Source: an uncultured Algibacter sp. (GTDB lineage: Bacteria; Bacteroidota; Bacteroidia; Flavobacteriales; Flavobacteriaceae). Taken from it: a stretch of 64,000 bases of DNA. A model generated the notes under the pieces. The model was given only the letters and a program-made list of their open reading frames with translations. It was not told the origin of the DNA and made no database searches. Position numbers and translations under genes: made by a program. Positions 12,601-17,776 of the stretch are shown one piece after another. The stretch covers positions 1 to 64,000 of the forward strand of contig CANMQH010000012.1 in the NCBI GenBank assembly GCA_947499935.1. Direction: 5' to 3'. The number at the start of each line of letters is the position of its first letter. The first letter of the stretch is position 1.

Positions 12601-13298
12601 TCTGTGTAAAATGCTGCTATTGGAGCTTCTCCTCCAGTATTACTATAGGCTATGGAAGCCGTTCCATTGTTTACAGATATATTGTTAATACCTTCCAACC
12701 CACCATTACCAGGATTGGGATTATCTACATCGTTATTAAAAAAACCTAAATCTAGCTCAACACTATTCATTAGAACAGCCGCTCCACCAGCATCTAAAAA
12801 AGAAATGGTGTACGTTCTATCTGTAGTAGCAGTTGCTGTTCCTGTTCTATAACCGGCCCCATTATTATCAGAACCTTGTCCATCTGTAATATTTGTAATT
12901 CTTACTACAGTACCATCGCCTCCTGTATTATTTAGAGGATTTCCCGTTGCAGAAAGTTGCGTTGAAGAGATGGTTTGCCCATAACCAGAAAAAAACATTA
13001 GAAAACCTAACAGTAGAGTGAATAAGTAACTTCTTTTAATACTGCTTGAAAATATCTCTTTATTAAATAATAAGAGAATCTGAATAATCTTTTCCATAAG
13101 CGAATGTGTATTCTTAGATTCTAAAGAAGCATAGAACCTAGATCTGTTAGCGTATGTATAAGAAATGTGGTTGTTTGATAAAACCGGAAGATTACCACTA
13201 GAAACACTGTGGCCTTTTTTGTTCTGCTTTAATTTTAACGTTCCTTTTCCTAAAGCCGTGATGACTTTAGACGAATTAATGCAAAGAAATCTCAACAT
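1..13298 (-). CDS. giant modular secreted surface protein, C-terminus outside the window
   Basis: A single frame on the minus strand stays in phase at the sites checked, near 12.0, 10.1, 6.3 and 1.2 kb and at the left edge. It reads more than 4,430 codons and leaves the window without a stop. An in-frame stop at 13326-13328 bounds the 5' end. The first ATG is at 13298; an ATG at 13097 gives a conventional signal peptide ending near SGYGQT. From N to C: Ig-like segments, a glycine-rich domain (codons about 413-580, with eight consecutive Gly codons at 11961-11984), then alternating lectin-like domains, Ig/cadherin-like domains and Asp-rich DLDDDNDGI repeats of thrombospondin type 3 kind, which bind Ca2+. 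Such proteins in Flavobacteriaceae are normally type IX secretion cargo used in adhesion or gliding. The C-terminal sorting domain, which would prove this, is not in view. Reading frame and secretion are secure; the function is inferred. Confidence 0.93.
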   Translation of the reverse strand, partial: MLRFLCINSSKVITALGKGTLKLKQNKKGHSVSSGNLPVLSNNHISYTYANRSRFYASLESKNTHSLMEKIIQILLLFNKEIFSSSIKRSYLFTLLLGFLMFFSGYGQTISSTQLSATGNPLNNTGGDGTVVRITNITDGQGSDNNGAGYRTGTATATTDRTYTISFLDAGGAAVLMNSVELDLGFFNNDVDNPNPGNGGLEGINNISVNNGTASIAYSNTGGEAPIAAFYTDYFPIISNPNNGNWTGVTVPAGTIYAPNGGSFDAVANGTAVITSTSAFSSITFTHDYLSPSGNPFGIVITELRYSVQPITSVINIVDNNINANPVTSVKGFCDEGDFTYSVYWESTTVTDVELVDANTNVILATSAASASPFTVTQATTAVGTRDVFLRNTSNASEVSPTITVNLLNCSPYRNVIARANGSYTIPAGIFSVTASVVGGGGGGGGKSSPSTTNKSGGGGGGSARITIPVVPGDVLSYTIGAGGPRGRGTSAGVRNGGPGGATVMRLNGSEILRGNGGRGTRNGGNNPGLGGTASGIAGRLIGNGSTAPGRPNANGGLAGIYRLNPTIVNNDVGRGGRGRNQNSVGPGVNGQNGGVSIVLPPFLGPDVTINQQGQDPTAGSNTGGVYRVVFSIPIDPTTFTIQDINLTGTANASVVSVTEIAPNDGTTFDVAIIGSSITGNAIATIPESSVCTLFGVNNTASTSRDNIILFDFTDTDGDGVFDSADLDDDNDGILDEDEDLCNSDITSYHNNWSYKTWLTAGATTNADNATFTFANAGLVANGDGTFTFSGRTDLNANFDTLEDASGVFSNDILAPADPNSTNASVIDLDNGIPANTNGEGEVIEITGYAYFAPFSNVSVTITDDTSDERLAYAVLNMSGAVLDSGNLGYDTNPRSIPLNFIAPNDGLVEIKIWIYDPSQFYSLPQILGVFVNSSKICLVDTDRDGIVNSLDLDSDGDGCPDAIEGVNTPTAIVLGDLTTTSGTLMGGNTGTGYIGTSTDPVLDNLGNDVDTNVANATTTLGVPTIVNTGQTLGSSQNGAIENCTDTDGDGVPDSADLDDDNDGILDTDECMSIAPIGSVDFTGLTNAGATFQMSDTGADLVDTEVSAVSISGGTPDSTIDNLAFGPESVFRITNNSPEVGDQELVTFTFESPTEIIITAGPDFAGINGAETLTFVALGTSAGFTWVQDAVGTTVIGTISTTNVPNDTFTVTSSLPTDTSTSYAYSTSGSASSMQVTRTIVSATAFANDVGFQVDVTGSCDLDGDGIPNSLDLDSDGDGCPDALEGVNTPTAIVLGDLTTASGTLMGGNSGLGYTGSSTTPVLDNLGNTVDTNIANATTTLGVPTIVNTGQAIGASQNGADATACIPPVDTDGDGVFDDADLDDDNDGVLDILECANPLEIQIVIPDNFQNAATNMTSEFTNNSPALSNVTLETNTSVLQNPTFYDNQDIIVAAATGAGISAADLAGIVTEINSTDANSPSTYVILLDFFTVANRARGIDFLNNLRGTSYTLGAGYLTFQPNLNSAATYAAEFTGLNPYTVAVGNGITGVANQDILYFVNNTGSTDAQSLMFEINGKRVFFATDFSSFQNFNNGAITGTAYANNENKFGPVLAGMTSLATCSDTDGDGIANNLDLDSDGDGCPDAIEGVNTPTAIALTDLTTAGGTLMGGNSGPGYTGTSTDAVLDNLGNTVGSTVGVDEGVPTIVGTGQAIGASQNGADATACIPPVDTDGDGIFDDADLDDDNDGILDTVEDAECLTNAGSLDLDLQFNNLVANSQTTQTLRAAAWQADITDAGTQVGRLYFTALRNGTANLFANNYTAGGWPAPAVRIENSSSSATISADFGTGTNNIVVGGVNVGGVSFAQYTATIENTTTQPQEYTLSYVSNASEVPGVNLGINHNSAPGTLEAIFDDSKVTATVTDYNTPNLFDPITSLHTAGFTGGAETVSVMSNTPFTITNGASGIIGTGGNTANSVGYSINYTVTLAPGESTDIVAIDRGAINVDNYGFLVSRFVPCVADTDGDGIANSLDLDSDGDGCPDALEGVNTPTAIVLGDLTTASGTLMGGNSGAGYTGSSSTPILDNLGNTVGSTAGVDEGVPTIVGTGQAIGASQNGADATACIPPVDTDGDGVPDSADLDDDNDGILDDVECEVVNLLANFDFQDNGTDWIIDGGHSFANDGGDINLYYFDDVPPGGLPNDAVVRNANIISITNGQSYDLSFFMAYSSANPRALNTQFLLYNTTTTTQVQLVGPQLTTGGSGASGIQLPITAGAGSNFETAAVQISESFIATVPTGDYYLAFSINRPVAGTGRDIHIDDVILSTTLCSRDTDNDGLIDSLDLDSDGDGCPDALEGVNTPTAIVDTDLVDATGVGTLMGGNSGTDYTGPSTDMVLDNLGNTVGSIAGVDEGVPTIVALGQGIGASRDGLDTVACVVDDMDNVDSSIEDGAPNGDGNGDGTPDSEQPNVASIPDGSGAGSYVTIEVSGLCNQITRMVIEQEADQTSIDSLFDYPLGLVDFTLQCGAPGETAVVKYYWYGLTALEEIDAYRKFGPTIFGASVFDYTSSIVGRTEAIEIVNGQSVYTTTYILTDNALGDESTVGAEIVDPTGPATSTDADGDGIGNEVDLDDDNDGILDTVECPATLIESVSFAGITNAGGIFSVSDAGSDLIDTTVDAFTISGGTPDSVISEFVFGSDSTIELLNNSPEVGDVESSILTFQAETNVNVSSSPDFSGLSSRETFTVVAIGPSSGFTWDEVSLGVGTVGTISTTNVPNDTFTVTGSVPTSANADYQYNSIGTATGLLVTRTMVLASATADNFRFQVDVQNGCDVDGDGLLDFRDTDSDNDGCADAIEAAGGFDATNIDATTLALTGPVGTATSANPGVPTQAGAGQGTTADVITFGPDADADGIADACDPTDDRPDYDNDGVPDAVDLDDDNDGILDSVECPTGKTLSDGTFVRVVAQEGFENSAIVGATATSENPDNNHLSNFAFSAPFFVNRSPDFVSDTAGSPWYKIIEGTSFGVLQATNNDSQSTTANDGLGIRQTAVQMAALGFLSGDQIYFEFSYSQGKNYDTDPSGGRPSDADSSIAIWFGNGAFAFGDGTVANDNVIPGAWAPTGTISDNTATPRDVMANGTWQRYTSSFAYTGGDIYIAFVSQTGAIISNENIFIDDIILATTRLSENDIDDDGIPNCFDLDSDNDGIYDVVETGGTDLDNDGDADDTDGDGTNNNGIPNTAGTGVTIPTDSGPTPGTPDYVDTDSDEDGCSDANEAFADANADGGDGDQFGTGDPLTVTEGEVNANGTVTTADYTTGTNADVTTVGPNADLASENAITPIVLVSDTCDEDDDNDGNPDITDPNPLTPTASDDTIVGMQMAGTPVSFDILANDDFIPSATTLISDTTAGNGQGVVSFDPITGDVTYTPSPLDNGLITIVYQVCNDVDGNGISNPPADVCATATISLTVDGVDTDNDGLPDAVDLDDDNDGILDTTEGCVTGVVDFEPRSVAPSTGPLGVEVTTAGGGIFPQAAFRFNRGFDWFDNSAYAIQTTGPLDATQFRLNVDATPGVESEAGSISFSGNNVIGAYLHINSLDQSRLLFDTAANAGINVSVLSGNDFNQVVNGTIISWGATIINPTNLATDVTVPQEQEDVANGRSADFTLFFSRTDGGPITNLAFVLEEVNDGAGNSLADAAATNNDEGHYALELIVASDTDGDGVADCNDLDSDNDGIYDVVETGGTDADNDGEADDTDGDGANNSGIPNTAGTGITVPTDSGPTPGTPDYLDTDSDEDGCSDANEAFADANADGSDGEQFGAGDPLTVTEGEVNANGTVTTADYTTGTNTDVTTVGPDLDIDTIANACDEDDDNDGNPDTTDPNPTVPTADDDSATATAGIPEVIDVLGNDDFLTTTDPNNLGTTTITDTGNGTAAGMVSIDPSTGEITYTPLPSEGNTTVTIEYQVCNDVNGNTTQDPTNPTTPTDQCDIATVRIVVAEGDQDGDGVLDGADVCPGGDDALDADGDTVPDFCDLDDDNDGIADAVECPTNFIAIRPQADLGIAPSTLGNTITNVDISTRLGLPTGSVLISGTGLNRPDTNPNLFVGDDFSGTPATFTISGTAASRIRARLEHGGVIETGNTIDTLESLDGTIYNFTTTLNASFADVSVPPVYQIVNLTGTNANNGGARFTWESSSAGVTNFSFSSNDLGDDSAIFLSLSVDPDFDGDGLANCVDLDADNDGIYDVAEAGGTDVDNDGIADGIDGDSNGIPDSAGTGITPADSGATVGTPDYLDTDADEDGCTDTNEYYDDATADGGDGGQFGADPAAINANGTVIGASYPATGADTDANSTADYIEGAIGAPLPDLDGDASANACDLDDDGDGNPDTTDPNPLAPMVTDDTNTGDPAVAVVTNVLTNDDYLPNNDPGVLGTTTLTQLTGDPAN
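1205..2150 (-). repeat. cassette B copy 2 inside the giant gene
   Basis: Same module order as copy 1, with VIDVLGNDDF ... EYQVCNDVNGN as the Ig-like part. It ends in CDLDDDNDGIADAVEC. Confidence 0.85.
2850..3740 (-). repeat. cassette B copy 1 (Asp-rich plus Ig-like) inside the giant gene
   Basis: Encodes DSDNDGIYDVVETGG, SGIPNTAGTGIT, GTPDYLDTDSDEDGC and CDEDDDNDGNPD. An Ig/cadherin-like domain follows (FDILANDDF ... YQVCNDVDGNG), and the copy ends in DLDDDNDGILD. It is the first of three B-type copies. Confidence 0.85.
5920..6328 (-). repeat. cassette A copy 5, divergent, inside the giant gene
   Basis: The N-terminal half matches the A family (DSDGDGCPDALEGVNTPTAIV, GTLMGGNSG, VLDNLGNTVG). 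The C-terminal half has drifted to APNGDGNGDGTPDSEQ instead of the canonical linker. It closes the A-cassette part of the protein. Confidence 0.8.
6869..7252 (-). repeat. cassette A copy 4 inside the giant gene
   Basis: A-type cassette almost identical in protein sequence to copy 3 (VGSTAGVDEGVPTIVGTGQ, then ACIPPVDTDGDG). The lectin-like domain between copies 3 and 4 (about 7255-8040) is unrelated to that between copies 2 and 3. Confidence 0.87.
8057..8440 (-). repeat. cassette A copy 3 inside the giant gene
   Basis: A-type cassette with VGSTVGVDEGVPTIVGTGQ in place of the longer insertion of copies 1 and 2. It is followed by the shared ACIPPVDTDGDG linker and DLDDDNDGILD. Confidence 0.87.
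9130..9522 (-). repeat. cassette A copy 2 inside the giant gene
   Basis: Same order of motifs as the other A copies (DSDGDGCPDALEG, GVNTPTAIV, TLMGGNSG, VLDNLGN, GVPTIVNTGQ, ACIPPVDTDGDG, DLDDDNDG). It shares the TNIANATTTLG-type insertion with copy 1, so the two are probably the most recent duplicates. Confidence 0.87.
10106..10485 (-). repeat. cassette A copy 1 inside the giant gene
   Basis: Encodes a core of SLDLDSDGDGCPDA, EGVNTPTAI, GTLMGGN, LDNLGN and GVPTIVNTGQ, ending in DLDDDNDGILD. It is the most N-terminal of five related copies separated by unrelated lectin-like domains. This copy lacks the ACIPPVDTDGDG linker seen in three of the others and has an ENCTDTDGDG linker instead. Confidence 0.85.
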
Positions 13299-13347
13299 AA
13301 TAGTTAGTTTGGTTATTAATAATGGTTATTCCAAATTTTCAATTGCT

Positions 13348-13370
13348 TGCTCGCCAAAGTTTTACAATTG
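13348..13370. repeat. unexplained conserved motif, copy 1 of 3
   Basis: Contains CGCCAAAGTTTTACAATT preceded by TGCT, about 50 nt upstream of the first ATG of the giant gene and therefore in its presumed 5' leader. A TTATTCC sequence lies about 15-20 nt to the left, as in the other two copies. A short CAATTG pair flanks it. Confidence 0.8.
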
Positions 13371-13776
13371 TAGTTTACATATATTCTAATTATATATTGT
13401 ATAATAACGTGTGGAGGTTAAGACACACTTTATTATGATATTTTAATTTTTGTATTTTAATGTTGCATATTTTTTTTAATAATTCGCAAGTGCTTTTAAA
13501 CAGCATGATACACCCTAAAACATAAGAATGCGACCCCTTAGCCAATTGGCTGGTCTTTATATACATATTATTTGTTGAAGTGTATTGTTTAAAGGGAGTA
13601 TATACGTTTGGAAGTAACGTATATTTATTAAATAAAATTGATATATATTTTAATAAGGATGTACCAAACAATTGTTTAGCGATACATACTTTAGATAAAA
13701 AAACAAAATCACGATTTTGCATAAATATAATAATTAATTGATATAAATATTATTATTCCTGATATTCACAATTGCC

Positions 13777-13798
13777 TGCTCGCCAAAGTTTTACAATT
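13777..13798. repeat. unexplained conserved motif, copy 2 of 3
   Basis: Same core as copy 1. It sits in the loop of a different stem (ATTCACAATTG on the left, CAATTTGTGAAT on the right, one bulge). TTATTCC again lies just to the left. Confidence 0.8.
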
Positions 13799-14437
13799 TG
13801 TGAATGTTTATTTTTGAATTAAATAAACTAATAAATTACGTATGAATACATGCATTAAGATTTGGTAAACACTTACCAAACTTTAATTTGATGCTTAATT
13901 ATGCTACAAAAGAAGTGCGTAGTTTTATTCTCATACAAATAATTTATTCTTTTACTTAATTTTTGGTTACTACTTATAGTTATAATGTAAATGTAATAAA
14001 ATTTTCTTACAAAAAAAACGTTAAATTAATTTTTATTTGTTCTAATATTAATTGTGAATATTTAAAAAAAATTATAGATATTTCTCTAAAAAATGTTAAA
14101 TATGCTTTAATTTAATAATCATCCAGGACTATTTATCTATTATATTGATACTTTATTAAAACTTCATGTTCATTACAAATTGATATTTAACAACTTATAA
14201 GTATTTAGTATATTATTATAAATTGATACACTTAAAAGGTGTTTTGCAACGTTATTTTAAACCAACAAAGTAGCTTTACACCATAAAAATGTTAATAAAT
14301 GTTAACAAACTCATTGTTTTTCAATCATAAATCATATATTTGAGTGCTATTATTCAGTCTCTCAATTACTGATTATACTTTTTTTAAACATATTATAAAT
14401 TAATGATTAGTTTTTTATAAATTAATTGTTATTCCTG

Positions 14438-14484
14438 CCCCGTCTTTGTTTGCTCGCCAAAGTTTTACAATTGCGGGGTTTTTT
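14438..14484 (+). terminator. terminator-like hairpin carrying motif copy 3
   Basis: CCCCG at 14438-14442 pairs with CGGGG at 14474-14478, followed by six T residues. CTTTG/CAAAG forms a second helix inside. No plus-strand gene lies upstream, so if it terminates anything that would be an unannotated plus-strand RNA. Confidence 0.45.
14451..14473. repeat. unexplained conserved motif, copy 3 of 3
   Basis: Same core as copies 1 and 2, here enclosed by a CCCCG/CGGGG stem with a T-run on the plus strand. TTATTCC lies to the left. Confidence 0.8.
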
Positions 14485-14930
14485 ATGGACTACAGTTTGA
14501 ACTCATTTTGACTTTTTTTATTTAAAATTTTAAACAGACTCGTGATAACTATTTTTAGATATTTTGTTTAATATTTTACTTTATTTAGACTATTTAACAT
14601 GTCATTTATATCTAAAATAAACTTATACAAAAAGCACATTAATAATGATACTTAATTATAATTTTAGACAAGACACCGTTATTAACAGATTAAATGTAAT
14701 TTATTTAGAGCTAATTATCTTACTTTTTCTATATTTAATTTAAAATAGTAAAATTTAGCCTACATATTTAGTTTAAATAAAGAATAATCAAGTTTTTAAA
14801 TATCAGATTTTATATAAATTACTATAATTAAAAAAAATTGAACAAAACCAATAATATGGCTGATTACATTCGTTTGTTCATATTAAGAAAAACACATCTA
14901 TTCATTGACCATGTATCCCTTTTATTTTAT

Positions 14931-15138
14931 AACGTGAGGTCGATATATTTTTATCTGACAATCCGTTATTTAAAAATAAAAATAGGAGAAATGTGTCATT
15001 CCGAACGAGGCACGAGGAGGAGTCTCATCTTTCTGAGATGTCTCGTCGCTCATGTCTTCGCTCTATTAACATGACAAATCACTCTTTGTCAGAAATATAA
15101 ATGCTATTGTTTATTGAATTTTATATAGAACTCACGTT
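14931..15138. mobile_element. 208-bp MITE-like element, copy 1
   Basis: Starts AACGTGAGGTCGATATA and ends TATATAGAACTCACGTT, a terminal inverted repeat with two mismatches. It matches the element at 17100-17307 in length (both 208 bp) and along the whole sequence, including GTCATTCCGAACGAGG and an inner ATCTCA/TGAGAT stem. A TAT trinucleotide flanks both ends and may be a target duplication. It has no coding capacity, so it would need a transposase from elsewhere. Confidence 0.8.
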
Positions 15139-15216
15139 TATAATTTATTCCATTATTCACCCCATGGTTGAGTTGTTTAAATCTTTTAATAATCAGATAA
15201 TTTATATTTATCCTAG

Positions 15217-15224
15217 TATATTTG
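15217..15224 (+). promoter_or_regulatory. prfC -7 promoter element
   Basis: TATATTTG matches the Bacteroidetes -7 consensus TAnnTTTG and ends 24 nt before the prfC start codon. I see no clear -33 TTG at the expected distance. Confidence 0.6.
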
Positions 15225-15248
15225 CGCACAGATTAAGAACATAAAAAA

Positions 15249-16838
15249 ATGAGTTTTTTAAAGGAGATAGAACGTAGACGTACATTTGGGATAATTTCGC
15301 ATCCAGATGCTGGTAAAACAACGTTAACAGAAAAACTTTTATTATTTGGTGGCGCCATACAAGAAGCTGGTGCCGTTAAGAGTAATAAAATTAAAAAAGG
15401 TGCCACTAGTGATTTTATGGAGATAGAACGCCAACGTGGTATATCTGTTGCTACATCTGTACTCGCCTTTGAGTATAATGGCATAAAAATTAACATTCTT
15501 GATACGCCTGGACACAAAGATTTTGCAGAAGATACTTTTAGAACATTAACCGCCGTAGATAGTGTTATTGTTGTTATTGATGTTGCCAAAGGTGTCGAGG
15601 AACAAACCGAGAAATTGGTAGAAGTTTGCCGTATGCGTAACATCCCCATGATTGTTTTTATAAACAAAATGGATAGAGAAGGTAAAGATGCCTTTGATTT
15701 ATTGGATGAAGTTGAGCAAAAATTAGGATTAAAGGTAACGCCTTTGAGTTTCCCTATTGGTATGGGTTACGATTTTAAAGGGATTTATAACCTTTGGGAA
15801 AAAAATATTAATCTTTTTAGTGGCGATAGCCGAAAAGATATTGAGGAAACTATACAAATTTCGGACTTGGCATCTCCAGAACTTGACCAATTAATAGGTG
15901 CAGACGCTGCTAATACATTAAGGGAAGAGATTGAACTGGTAGATGGTATTTATCCAAAATTTGATAAAGACACCTACCTTAATGGCCACTTACAACCTGT
16001 GTTTTTTGGATCTGCTTTAAATAATTTTGGAGTAAGAGAATTACTGGATTGCTTTGTAGACATAGCCCCTAAACCAAGACCAAAACATAGTGAAGAACGT
16101 TTGGTAGAGCCTCATGAAACTAAATTTAGTGGGTTTGTTTTTAAAATTCATGCCAACATGGACCCTAACCACAGAAACCGCTTAGCCTTTGTTAAAATTG
16201 TTTCGGGAGAATTTAAACGTAATGCCCCATATTTACATGTTAGGCACAATAAAAAAGTAAAATTTTCTAGTCCAAATGCCTTTTTTGCAGAAAAAAAAGA
16301 AATTGTAGACATCTCTTATCCTGGTGATATTGTAGGCTTACAAGATACGGGTACTTTTAAAATTGGAGACACCCTTACTGAGGGCGAAGTTCTTAATTAC
16401 AAAGGCGTACCCAGCTTTTCCCCAGAACATTTTAGATATATTAACAATGCTGATCCTTTAAAATCTAAACAATTATTTAAAGGTATAGACCAACTTATGG
16501 ACGAGGGTGTGGCGCAGTTATTTACTTTAGAATTAAACGGACGGAAAGTTATTGGTACTGTAGGCGCATTACAATATGAAGTTATACAATATAGATTAGA
16601 GCATGAATATGGTGCTAAATGTACTTATGAAAATTTAAATGTACACAAAGCCTGTTGGGTTGCTCCAGAGGATAAAAAAAATAATGAATATAAAGAGTTT
16701 ATTAGAGTAAAACAGCGTTTTCTTGCCAAAGACAAACATGGTAAATTAGTATTCTTGGCAGATTCTCCTTTTTCTTTACAAATGACTGAGCAAAAGTACC
16801 CAAGTGTTAAATTCCATTATGTATCTGAATTTGAATAA
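15249..16838 (+). CDS. prfC: peptide chain release factor 3
   Basis: A translational GTPase that removes RF1 and RF2 from the ribosome after peptide release. The 529-residue length is normal for RF3. The P-loop HPDAGKTT is at residues 18-25, followed by the effector region with RQRGISV, DTPGH near residue 90 and NKMD near residue 140. The EF-Tu-like domain 2 and the RF3 C-terminal domain follow. It is the only plus-strand gene in the first 40 kb. It has its own promoter and a strong terminator at 17042-17079, so it is monocistronic. Two copies of a 208-bp MITE-like element flank it. The start is the first ATG after the promoter and matches the usual RF3 N-terminus (MSFLKEIERRRTFGIISHPD). Confidence 0.97.
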   Translation: MSFLKEIERRRTFGIISHPDAGKTTLTEKLLLFGGAIQEAGAVKSNKIKKGATSDFMEIERQRGISVATSVLAFEYNGIKINILDTPGHKDFAEDTFRTLTAVDSVIVVIDVAKGVEEQTEKLVEVCRMRNIPMIVFINKMDREGKDAFDLLDEVEQKLGLKVTPLSFPIGMGYDFKGIYNLWEKNINLFSGDSRKDIEETIQISDLASPELDQLIGADAANTLREEIELVDGIYPKFDKDTYLNGHLQPVFFGSALNNFGVRELLDCFVDIAPKPRPKHSEERLVEPHETKFSGFVFKIHANMDPNHRNRLAFVKIVSGEFKRNAPYLHVRHNKKVKFSSPNAFFAEKKEIVDISYPGDIVGLQDTGTFKIGDTLTEGEVLNYKGVPSFSPEHFRYINNADPLKSKQLFKGIDQLMDEGVAQLFTLELNGRKVIGTVGALQYEVIQYRLEHEYGAKCTYENLNVHKACWVAPEDKKNNEYKEFIRVKQRFLAKDKHGKLVFLADSPFSLQMTEQKYPSVKFHYVSEFE

Positions 16839-17041
16839 CGAAAAACGATTTTAAGACGATTTAAGACAACTTATTACAGCTACACATGTAATACCATTAA
16901 ATTTTATTAAAAAACCAAATGAAATATACTTTACAAAGTCATATTTTACATAAATATAATTTAAATCTATTTTTAAAATAAAAATAATAAGTTTTAGTTA
17001 TATAATAGGTTTTCATTTTTATACAACCATTATTATCATAA

Positions 17042-17079
17042 AGAAAGCAGATTTATAAAATATTATAAATCTGCTTTCT
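17042..17079 (+). terminator. prfC terminator
   Basis: A perfect 17-bp stem (17042-17058 with 17063-17079) with an AATA loop, followed by ATTATTATTTT. It lies about 200 bp after the prfC stop and can also act in the opposite direction. Confidence 0.75.
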
Positions 17080-17099
17080 ATTATTATTTTAAACCTATT

Positions 17100-17307
17100 A
17101 ACGTGAGTTCGATATATTGTTATCAGACAATCCGTTATTTAAAAATACAAATAGGAGAAATGTGTCATTCCGAACGAGGAACGAGGAGGAATCTCATCTT
17201 TCTGAGATGTCTTGTCGCTCATGGCTTCGCTATGTTGACATGACAAAATCACTGTTTGTTAGAAATATAAATGCTATTGTTATTGAGTTTTATATCGAAC
17301 TCACGTT
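17100..17307. mobile_element. 208-bp MITE-like element, copy 2
   Basis: A perfect 17-bp terminal inverted repeat (AACGTGAGTTCGATATA at the left end, its complement at the right end) in the same orientation as copy 1. The inner part carries GTCATTCCGAACGAGG and AGGAGGAATCTCA, a sequence type I associate with dispersed Bacteroidetes repeats. It ends six bases after the stop of the convergent DUF3467 gene. Confidence 0.85.
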
Positions 17308-17313
17308 ATCACA

Positions 17314-17634
17314 TTAAGCTTGTCCCGTAGGCCCAAAATTTAAAGGCATTGGAGGTTGCTCATAATCTTTAATTTCGCCATGTGCATTTTCAAACCTAGA
17401 AACATTATCTGCCATAGCCTTTAATAAACGCTTAGCATGTTGTGGTGTTAATATAATTCTAGACTTAACTTTGCTTTTTGGAACACCTGGCATGATGTTA
17501 ACAAAATCTACTACAAACTCCGATACCGAATGGTTAATAATAGCTAAATTAGAGTACGTCCCTTCTGCTACCTTCTCATCGAGTTCTATATTGATTTGTC
17601 CTTGCTGTTTTTGATTCTTTTTTTCGTCTGCCAT
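17314..17634 (-). CDS. DUF3467 family protein
   Basis: A 106-residue soluble protein with the DUF3467 pattern: an acidic, Gln-rich N-terminus, then EGTYSNLAIINHS, FVVDFVNIMPG and RIILTPQHAKRLL. The biochemical function is not known. In Flavobacteriaceae this gene commonly follows rpoC. Here it lies 142 bp downstream, separated by two hairpins, so it may be partly uncoupled from rpoBC transcription. The product is recognised by family pattern only. Confidence 0.9.
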   Translation of the reverse strand: MADEKKNQKQQGQINIELDEKVAEGTYSNLAIINHSVSEFVVDFVNIMPGVPKSKVKSRIILTPQHAKRLLKAMADNVSRFENAHGEIKDYEQPPMPLNFGPTGQA

Positions 17635-17656
17635 AATTTATTTGATGGTTTTAATG

Positions 17657-17693
17657 AATAAAGCCTTCAAGTATTAAACATGAAGGCTTTATT
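17657..17693 (-). terminator. hairpin in the rpoC-DUF3467 spacer
   Basis: Perfect 13-bp arms AATAAAGCCTTCA and TGAAGGCTTTATT with an 11-nt loop, 23 bp upstream of the DUF3467 start. It could terminate or attenuate transcripts from rpoC. Confidence 0.55.
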
Positions 17694-17734
17694 TTATGAA
17701 ATGCTTTGATTACTCTCAGCATAAATTAGACTTG

Positions 17735-17768
17735 CAAGTTTTACTTCCCCTTCGGACTGTAAAACTTG
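17735..17768 (-). terminator. hairpin just after rpoC
   Basis: CAAGTTTTAC at 17735-17744 pairs with GTAAAACTTG at 17759-17768, directly downstream of the rpoC stop. There is no T-run, so its role may be 3'-end protection or processing rather than termination. Confidence 0.5.
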
Positions 17769-17776
17769 GGCCTTAA

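Larger units (their letters stand above)
13371..14930. other. long AT-rich region without convincing genes
   Basis: Apart from motif copies 2 and 3, this stretch has no frame with protein-like composition. A minus-strand open frame at 13390-13722 exists, but it is rich in Ile, Lys, Tyr, Leu and Asn, has no recognisable domain and probably reflects base composition. The region may hold the regulatory DNA of the giant gene. Confidence 0.6.

Noticed and set aside
1447..12852. About twenty small plus-strand open frames rich in Ser, Pro, Thr and Leu
   Set aside because: They are shadows of the giant minus-strand gene; the repeated Asp codons read as Ser/Ile/His on the other strand.
13390..13722. 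Minus-strand open frame of 110 codons between motif copies 1 and 2
   Set aside because: No signal peptide, domain or promoter, and its composition follows the AT-rich base content. Kept only as a remark in the non-coding entry.
13348..14473. CRISPR array or integron attC sites as explanation of the three motif copies
   Set aside because: Spacings of about 430 and 670 bp are far too long and unequal for CRISPR. The RYYYAAC/GTTRRRY core pattern of attC sites is absent, and no cas or integrase gene is nearby.
14838..15074. Plus-strand open frame of 78 codons
   Set aside because: Runs through the MITE-like element; a similar spurious frame lies in the second copy (17117-17317).
15233..15667. 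Minus-strand open frame of 144 codons antisense to prfC
   Set aside because: Lies wholly opposite the conserved GTPase domain of RF3 and has no domain or promoter.
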